DNA from: Afipia sp.
GTDB lineage: Bacteria; Pseudomonadota; Alphaproteobacteria; Rhizobiales; Xanthobacteraceae
NCBI GenBank assembly: GCA_024508675.1
Contig: JANINQ010000021.1
Span: 682,001-746,000, forward strand
Reading direction: 5' to 3'
Length of the DNA stretch: 64,000 bases
Below the pieces are notes generated by a model, which searched no databases, was not told the origin of the DNA, and saw only the letters and a list, made by a program, of their open reading frames with translations. Positions 51,471-60,330 of this stretch are shown piece after piece. A program made the translations under genes and the position numbers. Positions within the stretch are counted from its first letter, which is position 1. Each line of letters opens with the position of its first letter.

Positions 51471-53249
51471 TTACTTGGCTTCGGCGCGCTTCGGCGGAGT
51501 TGCCGGCCACGACTTGATCAGCGTGTCGTAGTCCACGGTTTCGCCCTTCGGCTTTTCATTCGCAAGTTTGCGCTGCGGAGCGATGTTGCCATCCTTCTCC
51601 GACTTGGCGAACCAGAACTCGGCCGTTTCTTTCTTGTTGAGCTTCGGACCACAAGCGCCCTGCACGCCCGACTTCTCGAGACGTTCGAGCACCGAGTCCT
51701 GAGCCGCAGCGAGCGAGTCCATCGCAGCCTGCGCGGTCTTCGCACCGGACGACGCATCGCCGATGTTCTGCCACCAGAGCTGAGCCAGCTTCGGATAGTC
51801 CGGGATGTTGTTGCCGGTCGGAGACCACTGCACGCGCGCAGGCGAGCGGTAGAATTCGATCAGGCCGCCGAGCTTCGGCGCACGTTCGGTGAACGACTTG
51901 TCCCAGATGTCGGATTCACGAATGAAGGTGAGACCGACATGGCTCTTCTTCAGCGACACCGTCTTCGAGGTGATGAACTGCAGGTAGAGCCAGGCTGCCT
52001 TGCGGCGATCCGGCGGCGTCGACTTGAGCAGCGTGCCCGAGCCCACGTCCTGATAGCCGAGCTTCATGCCTTCCTTCCAGTAAGCACCCTTCGGCGACGG
52101 AGCCATGCGCCACTTCGGTGTACCGTCGGCATTCATCACCGGCAGGCCGGGCTTCACCATGTCCGCGGTGAACGCCGTGTACCAGAACATCTGCTGGGCG
52201 ATGTTGCCCTGTGCCGGCACCGGACCTGCTTCAGAGAAGGTCATGCCCTGTGCCTGCGGCGGGGCATACTTCTTCAGCCAGTCGAGATACTTGACGATCG
52301 AGTAGACCGCCGCAGGCCCGTTGGTGTCGCCGCCGCGCTCGACGCTTGAGCCGACCGGGCGGCAACCTTCCATGCGCACGCCCCACTCATCGACAGGCAG
52401 GCCGTTCGGAATGCCCTTGTCACCGTTGCCGGCCATGGAGAGCCATGCGTCGGTGAACCGCCATCCGAGCGACGGGTCCTTCTTGCCATAGTCCATGTGG
52501 CCATAGACCTTGACGCCGTTGATCTCCTTGATGTCGTTGGTGAAGAACTCGGCGATGTCTTCATATGCCGACCAGTTCACCGGCACACCGAGTTCATAAC
52601 CATACTTAGCCTTGAACTTCGCCTTGTAGTCCGGATTGGTGAACCAGTCGTACCGGAACCAGTAAAGGTTCGCGAACTGCTGGTCGGGGAGCTGATACAG
52701 CTTCTTGTCGGGCGCGGTGGTGAACGAGCGGCCGATGAAGTCGTTGATGTCGAGGGTCGGCGACGTCACGTCCTTGCCTTCGCCCGCCATGTAGTCCGAC
52801 AGAGCGATGGTCTGGCCATAACGGAAGTGTGTGCCGATCAGGTCGGAGTCATTGATCCAGCCGTCGTACACGTTCTTGCCGGACTGCATCTGGGTCTGCA
52901 GCTTTTCGACCACATCGCCTTCCTGGATCAGGTCATGCTTGAGCTTGATCCCGGTGATTTCGGAGAACGCCTTGGCGAGGGTACCCGCCTCATATTCGTG
53001 AGTGGTGATCGTTTCCGAAACGACGTTGATCTCCATGCCCTTGAACGGCTCGGCCGCTTTGGCGAACCATTGCAATTCCTTGAGCTGATCTGCCTTCGAC
53101 AACGTCGAGGGCTGGAACTCGTTGTCGATCCATTTCTGATTGATCGCATCATCAGCGCGTGCAGGCGCCATGAGTGCAGCCGATGTGGCCACGAGCGCTA
53201 CGGCACTCGCCATCGTCAAAAGACGCCTTTTCCCGGTTAGATGTCGCAT
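51471..53249 (-). CDS. glpV: Glycerol ABC transporter substrate-binding protein
   Basis: A 592-residue periplasmic solute-binding protein (extracellular family 1 type, but much longer than the usual 420 residues, as known for rhizobial GlpV). The ATG at 53249 has GGAGG upstream and gives a signal peptide (RRLLTMASAVALVATSAALM, cleavage after APARA). The mature protein holds GSGTLLKSTPPDRRKAAWLY and PTGNNIPDYPKLAQLWWQNI, typical for this family. It is the last gene of glpD-S-T-P-Q-U-V, 64 bases after glpU. The gene order is the main reason for the glycerol assignment. Confidence 0.85.
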   Translation of the reverse strand: MRHLTGKRRLLTMASAVALVATSAALMAPARADDAINQKWIDNEFQPSTLSKADQLKELQWFAKAAEPFKGMEINVVSETITTHEYEAGTLAKAFSEITGIKLKHDLIQEGDVVEKLQTQMQSGKNVYDGWINDSDLIGTHFRYGQTIALSDYMAGEGKDVTSPTLDINDFIGRSFTTAPDKKLYQLPDQQFANLYWFRYDWFTNPDYKAKFKAKYGYELGVPVNWSAYEDIAEFFTNDIKEINGVKVYGHMDYGKKDPSLGWRFTDAWLSMAGNGDKGIPNGLPVDEWGVRMEGCRPVGSSVERGGDTNGPAAVYSIVKYLDWLKKYAPPQAQGMTFSEAGPVPAQGNIAQQMFWYTAFTADMVKPGLPVMNADGTPKWRMAPSPKGAYWKEGMKLGYQDVGSGTLLKSTPPDRRKAAWLYLQFITSKTVSLKKSHVGLTFIRESDIWDKSFTERAPKLGGLIEFYRSPARVQWSPTGNNIPDYPKLAQLWWQNIGDASSGAKTAQAAMDSLAAAQDSVLERLEKSGVQGACGPKLNKKETAEFWFAKSEKDGNIAPQRKLANEKPKGETVDYDTLIKSWPATPPKRAEAK

Positions 53250-53313
53250 TGTTTCCTCCGTTGAAACAAACCTCAGCTCCGGGTTGATCCCGGATCTGCC
53301 TCTTTTCACCCGG

Positions 53314-53640
53314 CTAGACGTTGCGAAATATGACAACAGCCGAGACGAGCGAAATCACGGTCGCGATCCACAAACTCGAGATCTCGACGCCTTCGCCAAT
53401 CGGCAGCGTCGCAATCGGGTTCGTGCCCGCAAATGCAATCCAAAGAAGATGAATGACCGCAGCGGCGATCAGGGAAATGAACAGCCGGTCGCCGCGCGTG
53501 GTGGGAATCCGCAAGATGCCGACGCGCTCCGCTTCGGGATAGCGCACCGCGAGCCATGTCATGACCGCGAGCGTTCCGGCCAGCAGGCAGAAGAAGATCG
53601 CTGTCGGCAATGTCCAGGCCATCCATGCGATGTTTTCCAT
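53314..53640 (-). CDS. glpU: Small membrane protein of the glycerol transport operon (DUF2160)
   Basis: A 108-residue membrane protein with three hydrophobic segments (WTLPTAIFFCLLAGTLAVMT, LFISLIAAAVIHLLWIAFAG and SLWIATVISLVSAVVIF). It starts at ATG 53640, two bases after glpQ, and matches the DUF2160 proteins always found between glpQ and glpV in rhizobial glycerol loci. Its function is unknown. An accessory role in the GlpPQ permease complex is only an inference. Confidence 0.8.
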   Translation of the reverse strand: MENIAWMAWTLPTAIFFCLLAGTLAVMTWLAVRYPEAERVGILRIPTTRGDRLFISLIAAAVIHLLWIAFAGTNPIATLPIGEGVEISSLWIATVISLVSAVVIFRNV

Positions 53641-53642
53641 GG

Positions 53643-54448
53643 CTACACCCGTCCGAGCGCGAAACCGCGCGCGATATAGTTGCGGACGAACCAGATCACC
53701 AGCGCGCCCGGAATGATGGTGAGAACACCGGCCGCGGCCAAAAGGCCCCAGTCCATGCCGGAGGCGGAAATCGTGCGCGTCATCGTTGCGGCAATCGGCT
53801 TGGCATTGACCGAGGTCAGCGTGCGCGCCAGCAACAGTTCGACCCACGAGAACATGAAGCAGAAGAAGGCCGCGACGCCGATGCCGCTCGCGATCAGCGG
53901 CATCAGGATCTTCACAAAGAAGCGCGGGAACGAGTAACCGTCGAGGAACGCGGTCTCATCGATCTCCTTCGGCACGCTGGAGATAAAGCCTTCGAGAATC
54001 CACACCGCCAGCGGCACATTGAACAGGCAGTGCGCCAGCGCCACCGCCCATGGCGTATCGAACAGGTTGATCGCCGAATAGAGATTGAAGAACGGCAGCG
54101 CGAACACGGCCGGCGGCGCCATGCGGTTCGACAGCAGCCAGAAGAACAGATGCTTGTCGCCAAGGAAACGATAGCGAGAGAACGCGTAGGCGGCGGGCAG
54201 CGCGAAGGAGATCGAGATGATCGTATTGATGATCACGTATTTCAGCGAATTGATGTAGCCGGAATACCAGCTCGCATCGGTGAAGATACGCTTGTAATGC
54301 GCCAGCGTCGGATTGTTCGGCCACAACGTCATGGTCGTGACGATTTCCGTATTGGTCTTGAAGCTCATGTTGACGAGCCAGTAGATCGGCAACAACAGGA
54401 AGATCAAAAACAACGTGAGAATGATGCGGCGTCCGGGAATGGTATGCA

Positions 54449-54452
<4 letters not shown>
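53643..54452 (-). CDS. glpQ: Glycerol ABC transporter permease GlpQ
   Basis: A 269-residue inner-membrane permease of the MalG type, with six spans. The EAA loop is EGFISSVPKEIDETAFLDGY (about 152-171) followed by SFPRFFVKILMPL, the ATPase contact. The N-terminal ILTLFLIFLLLPIYWLVNMS is the first span. It overlaps glpP by four bases and pairs with it in the pore. Confidence 0.88.
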
Positions 54453-55350
<898 letters not shown>

Positions 55351-55351
<1 letters not shown>

Positions 55352-56421
55352 CAGGCTCGCCCCTCGATCAGAAGACTGTCCGCATAGACATGGATATGAG
55401 CCGGATCGAACACGAGACCGGCTGTGTTGCCCGGCACAGAGAAATCGTTCGGGACCTTTGCTGCGAATTTCACGTCGCCAATCCGCACGCGCGCAAAGCG
55501 CACACGGCCCAGATCGTCGATCCGCTCGATTTTGGCCGACAGCAGACCCGGCGCAGGCGCCGCGACCTCGACGAATTCCGGTCGCACGCCGATTTCGATT
55601 TTCGCACCGATGGGCAAGCTATCATAGGTCCGGTTCAGCCGGATGGTATGGCCGTCGATCCTGGCCTCGTTGCCTTTCACGTCCGCAGGCACGATGTTCA
55701 TGCCGGGTGAGCCGATGAAATAGCCGACAAAGGTGTGCGCGGGCCGCGCGAACAGTTCTTCCGGCGTGCCGCTCTGCACCACCGCGCCGTCATGCATCAC
55801 CACCACCGTATCGGCGAAGGTCAGCGCCTCGGTCTGGTCGTGGGTGACATAGATCATGGTGAGATCGAGCGCCTGATGCAGCGCCTTGAGCTTCGAGCGC
55901 AGCTCCCATTTCAGGTGCGGATCGATCACCGTCAGCGGCTCATCGAACAGCACCGCCGCCACGTCCGAGCGCACAAGGCCGCGGCCGAGCGAAATTTTCT
56001 GCTTGGCGTCGGGGCTGAGCCGCACCGCCTTGCGGTCGAGATACGGCGTGAGGTCGAGCAATTCAGCGATCTCTTTAACGCGCTTGCCGATCACATCGCG
56101 CGCGAGCCCGCGATTCTTGAGCGGGAACGCAAGGTTCTCGCCCACCGTCATGGTGTCGTAGATCACCGGGAACTGGAACACCTGTGCAATGTTACGCTCG
56201 CGCGTGCTGGCGTTGGTGATGTCCTTGCCATCGAACAGCACCTTGCCGTGCGACGGCGTGACGATGCCGGAGATGATGTTCAACAGCGTGGTCTTGCCGC
56301 AGCCGGATGGGCCGAGCAGTGCATAAGCGCCGCCCTGCCGCCATGTCATGGTCATCGGCTTCAGCGCGTAAGTGTCGCCGCCGTAGGAATGCGCCAGATC
56401 GACAAGATCGATGCGAGCCAT
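55351..56421 (-). CDS. glpT: Glycerol ABC transporter ATPase GlpT
   Basis: A 356-residue MalK-like ATPase. Walker A GPSGCGKTT (about 37-45), Q-loop VFQFPV, Walker B AVLFDEPLT (about 156-164) and H-loop YVTHDQTEAL (about 190-199) are intact. The signature reads LSPDAKQKISLGRGL in place of LSGGQ. The C-terminal half is a TOBE/OB regulatory domain. The ATG follows the hairpin element at 56423 by one base. The only ribosome-site-like bases, GGGA seven bases upstream, are inside that hairpin. It should pair with GlpS. Confidence 0.87.
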
Positions 56422-56422
56422 G

Positions 56423-56587
56423 CGAGTGTCCCGAATTCGACGTTCGCCTTCATTTGCAGTGTGCCCCTTAGCGAACGTCGAATTCGAAAGGACACTCGTT
56501 ACTTATAATTTCTAGTGATCCTTTGATTCTGACATTCGTAAAGTTGCCTGCAGAGATTTCATACGAATGTCAGAACCGGATCACTAG
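56423..56587. repeat. Composite two-hairpin element, copy 2
   Basis: Same plan as 51208-51370. Hairpin one has arms 56423-56447 and 56471-56498 with the AAA bulge at 56487-56489. The spacer is AT-rich (about 56499-56512, TTACTTATAATTTC). Hairpin two has arms 56513-56540 and 56562-56586, with a TTT bulge at 56522-56524 and one A-C mismatch. Loops are 23 and 21 bases with CTGCAAA and CTGCAGA (loop one on the minus strand). The element takes up nearly all of the 169-base glpS-glpT gap, while the other glp genes are a few bases apart or overlap, except before glpV. Confidence 0.8.
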
Positions 56588-56590
56588 CCC

Positions 56591-57670
56591 TCACCGAGCC
56601 GCAGGCGCGGCAACAAGCCGGCCAGATTGATCGAAGATGAAAAGATCATTCGGATCGAGCACCGCTTCGAGTTCCTGCCCCGGCAGGAACTCGTGAATGC
56701 CCGGCAACACCGCAACCCAGTTGTAACCCTCTCGCTTGAGATGCACGAAACTCTCGGAGCCGGTGATCTCGGTCACGCTCACAGTGGTGACAAATCCGTG
56801 GTGTCCATTGGAGGGGGATGCCACTTCAAGCTGGTGGGCGCGGAAACCGACCTTGTAGGCGCCGTCCCTCAGGCCTTCATAAAGGCCGGAGACGGAGGCG
56901 CGCTCGCCGCCCGAATAGAAGATCGAGCCGTTCTTCTTCTCGATCCCGACGGTGTTCAGGGGCGGATCGGAAAACACTTCGGCGACTTCCATCGTCTCGG
57001 GACGCCGATAGACCTCGGGCGTCGCGCCGACCTGAAGCGCCCGTCCCTCGCCCATGCAGATAGTACGACCGCCGAGCAACAAGGCTTCGGAAGGCTCTGT
57101 CGTCGCGTAAACAAAGATCGCGCCGGACTCTTCAAAGATGCGCGGCAGTTCGCTGCGTAGTTCCTCGCGCAGCTTGTAGTCGAGATTGGCGAGCGGCTCA
57201 TCGAGCAGAACGAGGTCCGCGCCTTTCACCAGCGCGCGGGCGATCGCGGTGCGCTGCTGCTGGCCGCCCGAGAGCTGCAGCGGCGTGCGGCTCAGATACG
57301 GCTCCAGCTTGAGCAGCTTCGCCGCATCCCGGACGCGGGCTTCGATCTCGCTGCCGGCGACGCCCTGCACGCGCAGCGGCGACGCAATATTCTCATAAAC
57401 CGTCAGCGTCGGATAATTGATGAACTGCTGATAGACCATTGCCACCGAGCGCTTGCGCACATCAAAGCCGGTGACATCGTTACCGTCGACGAGAACGCGC
57501 CCGGACGTCGGCTTGTCCAGTCCGGCCAGAAGCCGCATGATCGAGGTCTTGCCCGACAGCGTCGGCCCGAGCAGGACATTCAAGGTCCCACGTTCAAGCG
57601 TCAGCGACACCTCTCGAATCCAGGGAACGCCGTTAACTTCGCGCGAAACCTGATCGAGAGTGACGCTCAT
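56591..57670 (-). CDS. glpS: Glycerol ABC transporter ATPase GlpS
   Basis: A 359-residue MalK-like ATPase. Walker A is the unusual GPTLSGKTS (about 35-43). The Q-loop YQQF, signature LSGGQQQRTAIARAL (about 133-147) and Walker B LVLLDEPLAN (about 152-161) are canonical. The H-loop reads YATTEPSEAL, so the catalytic-switch His is replaced by Thr. A C-terminal TOBE domain follows. The ATG at 57670 overlaps the glpD stop (ATGA). It forms the motor with GlpT. Confidence 0.87.
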   Translation of the reverse strand: MSVTLDQVSREVNGVPWIREVSLTLERGTLNVLLGPTLSGKTSIMRLLAGLDKPTSGRVLVDGNDVTGFDVRKRSVAMVYQQFINYPTLTVYENIASPLRVQGVAGSEIEARVRDAAKLLKLEPYLSRTPLQLSGGQQQRTAIARALVKGADLVLLDEPLANLDYKLREELRSELPRIFEESGAIFVYATTEPSEALLLGGRTICMGEGRALQVGATPEVYRRPETMEVAEVFSDPPLNTVGIEKKNGSIFYSGGERASVSGLYEGLRDGAYKVGFRAHQLEVASPSNGHHGFVTTVSVTEITGSESFVHLKREGYNWVAVLPGIHEFLPGQELEAVLDPNDLFIFDQSGRLVAAPAAR

Positions 57671-59211
57671 CCGCGGCCTCCGGCTTCCCTCAGCGGCACG
57701 TCTATGCCGCTGCGATGGGTGATGATCCACTCGTCAAGCGTCTTCACCTCATCGGCGGAAAGACGCAATCCCAGCTTGGACCGCCGCCACACAATGTCCT
57801 CGGCCGTGCGCGCGAATTCGTGCGTCATCAGGTAGCGCACTTCGCATTCCGTCAGCGTATCGCCGAACAACTGCCCGAGATCCGCAGCCGACGACACCTT
57901 GTCGAGAACCTTGATGGCGCGCGTACCATAGGCGTGCGCAAGGCGAAGCGCGAGAGCGCGCGACAGGAACGGATTGTCGCGGATCAGTTCATCCGCCAGC
58001 GCGGGGACGGCGGACACATCGAGATCACCGCCGGGCAACGGCGCAGTTCCGGTCCATCCGGCAGGCTTGGCCTTTCCAGGCAGATACTGTTCCAGCCGCT
58101 CAAGCGCCTCTTCGGACAGGCGGCGATAGGTGGTGATCTTGCCGCCGAAGATCGACAGCAGCGGTAGGCCGCCCGGCGCATCGAACTCGAACACATAATC
58201 GCGCGTCGCCGCCTTGGCTTCGCTGGCGCCGTCGTCATAGAGCGGGCGCACGCCGGCATAGGCCCACACCACGTCTTCCGGCTTCACGGCCTTGGCGAGG
58301 TAGTCGTTCACCGACTGGCACAGATAGGTGATTTCCTCGGCGGAGGCTTTCACCTTGGACGGATCGCCATCGTAGTCGCGGTCCGTGGTGCCGATCAGCG
58401 AAAAATCATTCTGGAATGGAATGACGAAAACGATGCGTCCGTCGGCGTTCTGGAAGGTATAGGCGCGATCGTGATCGTAGAGCTTCGGCACCACAATGTG
58501 CGAACCCTGCACCAGCCGCACCTTGGCCTTGGCATTGACGCCGGCGCGGCGGTTCAGCACATCCTCGACCCACGGGCCGCCGGCATTGACCAGTGCGCGC
58601 GCCTGAATGCTGCTCCTTGCGCCGGTGACGGTGTCTTCCAGCAAAACCTGCCAGCAATCGCCATCACGCTTCGCTTCAACCGCACGTGTCCGCGTGCGGA
58701 TCACCGCGCCGCGATCCGCTGCATCACGCGCATTGAGCACAACGAGCCGCGCATCGTCGACGAAGCAATCCGAATACTCAAAACCCTTGGTGAAGCGCCC
58801 CGGCGCCAATGGCTGCCCGACCGGGTCGCGCGTGAGATCGACCGTGCGCGTCGCGGGGAGCAGGCGGCGTCCGCCGAGATGGTCGTACATGAAGAGGCCG
58901 AGCCGCAGCAGCCAGGACGGCCGCAGCCCCGCGTGATGCGGCAGCACGAAGCGCAGCGGGCGAATGATATGCGGCACGATCTGCCACAGCACCTCGCGCT
59001 CGATCAGCGCCTCCCGCACCAGACGGAACTCGTAATATTCGAGATAGCGCAGGCCGCCATGAATGAGCTTGCTCGACCACGACGAGGTGCCGCTGGCGAG
59101 ATCATTCATTTCGCAGAGGAAGACTGAATTGCCGCGGCCCACAGCATCACGGGCAATGCCGCAGCCGTTGATGCCTCCGCCAATAATTGCGAGGTCGAAA
59201 ACCTGTCCCAC
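57667..59211 (-). CDS. glpD: Aerobic glycerol-3-phosphate dehydrogenase
   Basis: A 514-residue FAD enzyme that oxidises sn-glycerol 3-phosphate to dihydroxyacetone phosphate and reduces quinone at the inner membrane. The N-terminal dinucleotide motif DLAIIGGGINGCGIARDA is at 6-23, the family motif SSWSSKLIHGGLRYLE at about 43-58, and the C-terminal GlpD cap (DLGQLFGDTLTECEVRYLM) at about 445-463. It is the first gene of the uptake operon, behind the operator at 59254. No glycerol kinase gene is in the window, so phosphorylation must be encoded elsewhere. Confidence 0.93.
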   Translation of the reverse strand: MGQVFDLAIIGGGINGCGIARDAVGRGNSVFLCEMNDLASGTSSWSSKLIHGGLRYLEYYEFRLVREALIEREVLWQIVPHIIRPLRFVLPHHAGLRPSWLLRLGLFMYDHLGGRRLLPATRTVDLTRDPVGQPLAPGRFTKGFEYSDCFVDDARLVVLNARDAADRGAVIRTRTRAVEAKRDGDCWQVLLEDTVTGARSSIQARALVNAGGPWVEDVLNRRAGVNAKAKVRLVQGSHIVVPKLYDHDRAYTFQNADGRIVFVIPFQNDFSLIGTTDRDYDGDPSKVKASAEEITYLCQSVNDYLAKAVKPEDVVWAYAGVRPLYDDGASEAKAATRDYVFEFDAPGGLPLLSIFGGKITTYRRLSEEALERLEQYLPGKAKPAGWTGTAPLPGGDLDVSAVPALADELIRDNPFLSRALALRLAHAYGTRAIKVLDKVSSAADLGQLFGDTLTECEVRYLMTHEFARTAEDIVWRRSKLGLRLSADEVKTLDEWIITHRSGIDVPLREAGGRG

Positions 59212-59253
59212 CGCGTCTCCCCGGCGCTCGCTATTTTCATTTATAGCGATTTC

Positions 59254-59292
59254 GCTTTCGATTATGATTAAATCACAACCATAAACGAAAGC
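59254..59292. promoter_or_regulatory. Putative GlpR operator upstream of glpD
   Basis: GCTTTCGATTATGATT (59254-59269) and AACCATAAACGAAAGC (59277-59292) form an inverted repeat with 14 of 16 matching positions and a seven-base gap. The half-site with TTTCG and TATGA/TATGG resembles the half-sites of DeoR-family GlpR repressors. It lies 43-81 bases upstream of glpD, in the 223-base gap to glpR. The rest of the gap is AT-rich promoter DNA without a gene. Confidence 0.65.
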
Positions 59293-59434
59293 AAGCGCGC
59301 TGGTAATTTTATAGGCAGGCTTGTGAATCCCGCATAAACATAATGGAATCAGTCAAATAGGACACGCGTAGGCACACGATCTTGCAGCGCAACCGCCAGG
59401 CGAATTTCAAACCGAAAGCACAGGATTTGGAGAG

Positions 59435-60223
59435 TTAGGCCACGTCCGCGGGCTTGTCCGGCATGGCGGCAATCACCTCGATTCCGCGGCTGTCGCAAAT
59501 CGCCCGAAGCCCGCCAGGCAGCGGCAGATCGGTCACGAAGGTGTGGATCTGGCTGAGATGGGCGATCCGCACCGGCGCATTGCGGCTGAGCTTGGTGCTG
59601 TCGGCGACAAGCATGACGCTGCGGGCGTTGGCGATGATGGCCTGCGCGGCCTGCACTTCGCGATAGTCGAAGTCGAGCAGCGCGCCCTCCTCGTCGATCG
59701 CGGATGCACCGATGATGGCGTAGTCCACCTTGAACTGGGTGATCAGGTTATTCGCGGTCGAGCCGATCACCGCGCCGTCCGCGCGGCGAACGGTGCCGCC
59801 GGCAACGATCACCTCGATGCGCGGGTGCCGATAGAGCAGCATCGCAACGTTCAGATTGTTGGTGATCACCAGCAGATCCTCATGCGCCGTCAGCGCGCTG
59901 GCGACTTCTTCCGTCGTGGTGCCGATGTTGATGAACAGCGAACAGCCATTGGGAATCTGCGCCGCAGCCGCGGCGCCGATGGCTTTCTTCTCGTCCGCCG
60001 CAACGAACCGCCGCGCCTCATAGGCGAGGTTCTCCACGCCCGACGCGATGATCGCACCGCCATGAACCCGCGTCATCGAGCGGCGGTCACACAGATCGTT
60101 CAGATCCTTGCGGATGGTTTGCGCCGAGACTTCAAAGCGCCGTGCCAGATCCTCCACCGTGACCCGCCCGGAGGCGCGCGCAATATTCAAAATGTCCGAC
60201 TGGCGGCTGGAAAGTTCGGTCAT
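59435..60223 (-). CDS. glpR: DeoR-family repressor GlpR
   Basis: A 262-residue DeoR-family regulator. The N-terminal HTH (GRVTVEDLARRFEVSAQTIR, about 18-37) is followed by the DeoR motif RVHGGAI (about 53-59). The C-terminal sugar-phosphate-sensing domain (FINIGTTTEEVASAL near 98, GASAIDEEGALLDFDYREVQ near 173) should bind glycerol 3-phosphate. It is on the same strand as glpD, 223 bases upstream, and most likely represses it through the inverted repeat at 59254. Confidence 0.88.
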   Translation of the reverse strand: MTELSSRQSDILNIARASGRVTVEDLARRFEVSAQTIRKDLNDLCDRRSMTRVHGGAIIASGVENLAYEARRFVAADEKKAIGAAAAAQIPNGCSLFINIGTTTEEVASALTAHEDLLVITNNLNVAMLLYRHPRIEVIVAGGTVRRADGAVIGSTANNLITQFKVDYAIIGASAIDEEGALLDFDYREVQAAQAIIANARSVMLVADSTKLSRNAPVRIAHLSQIHTFVTDLPLPGGLRAICDSRGIEVIAAMPDKPADVA

Positions 60224-60330
60224 TCAGCACCTTAACCCTTGGGAGCCAATGGTGCTGCCGTTGCAGCGTCCGGTCAACTCGGCATTTCGAGGGACGCGGA
60301 GCGTGGTTAAATCCGCCCCCGGCCCCTGGA

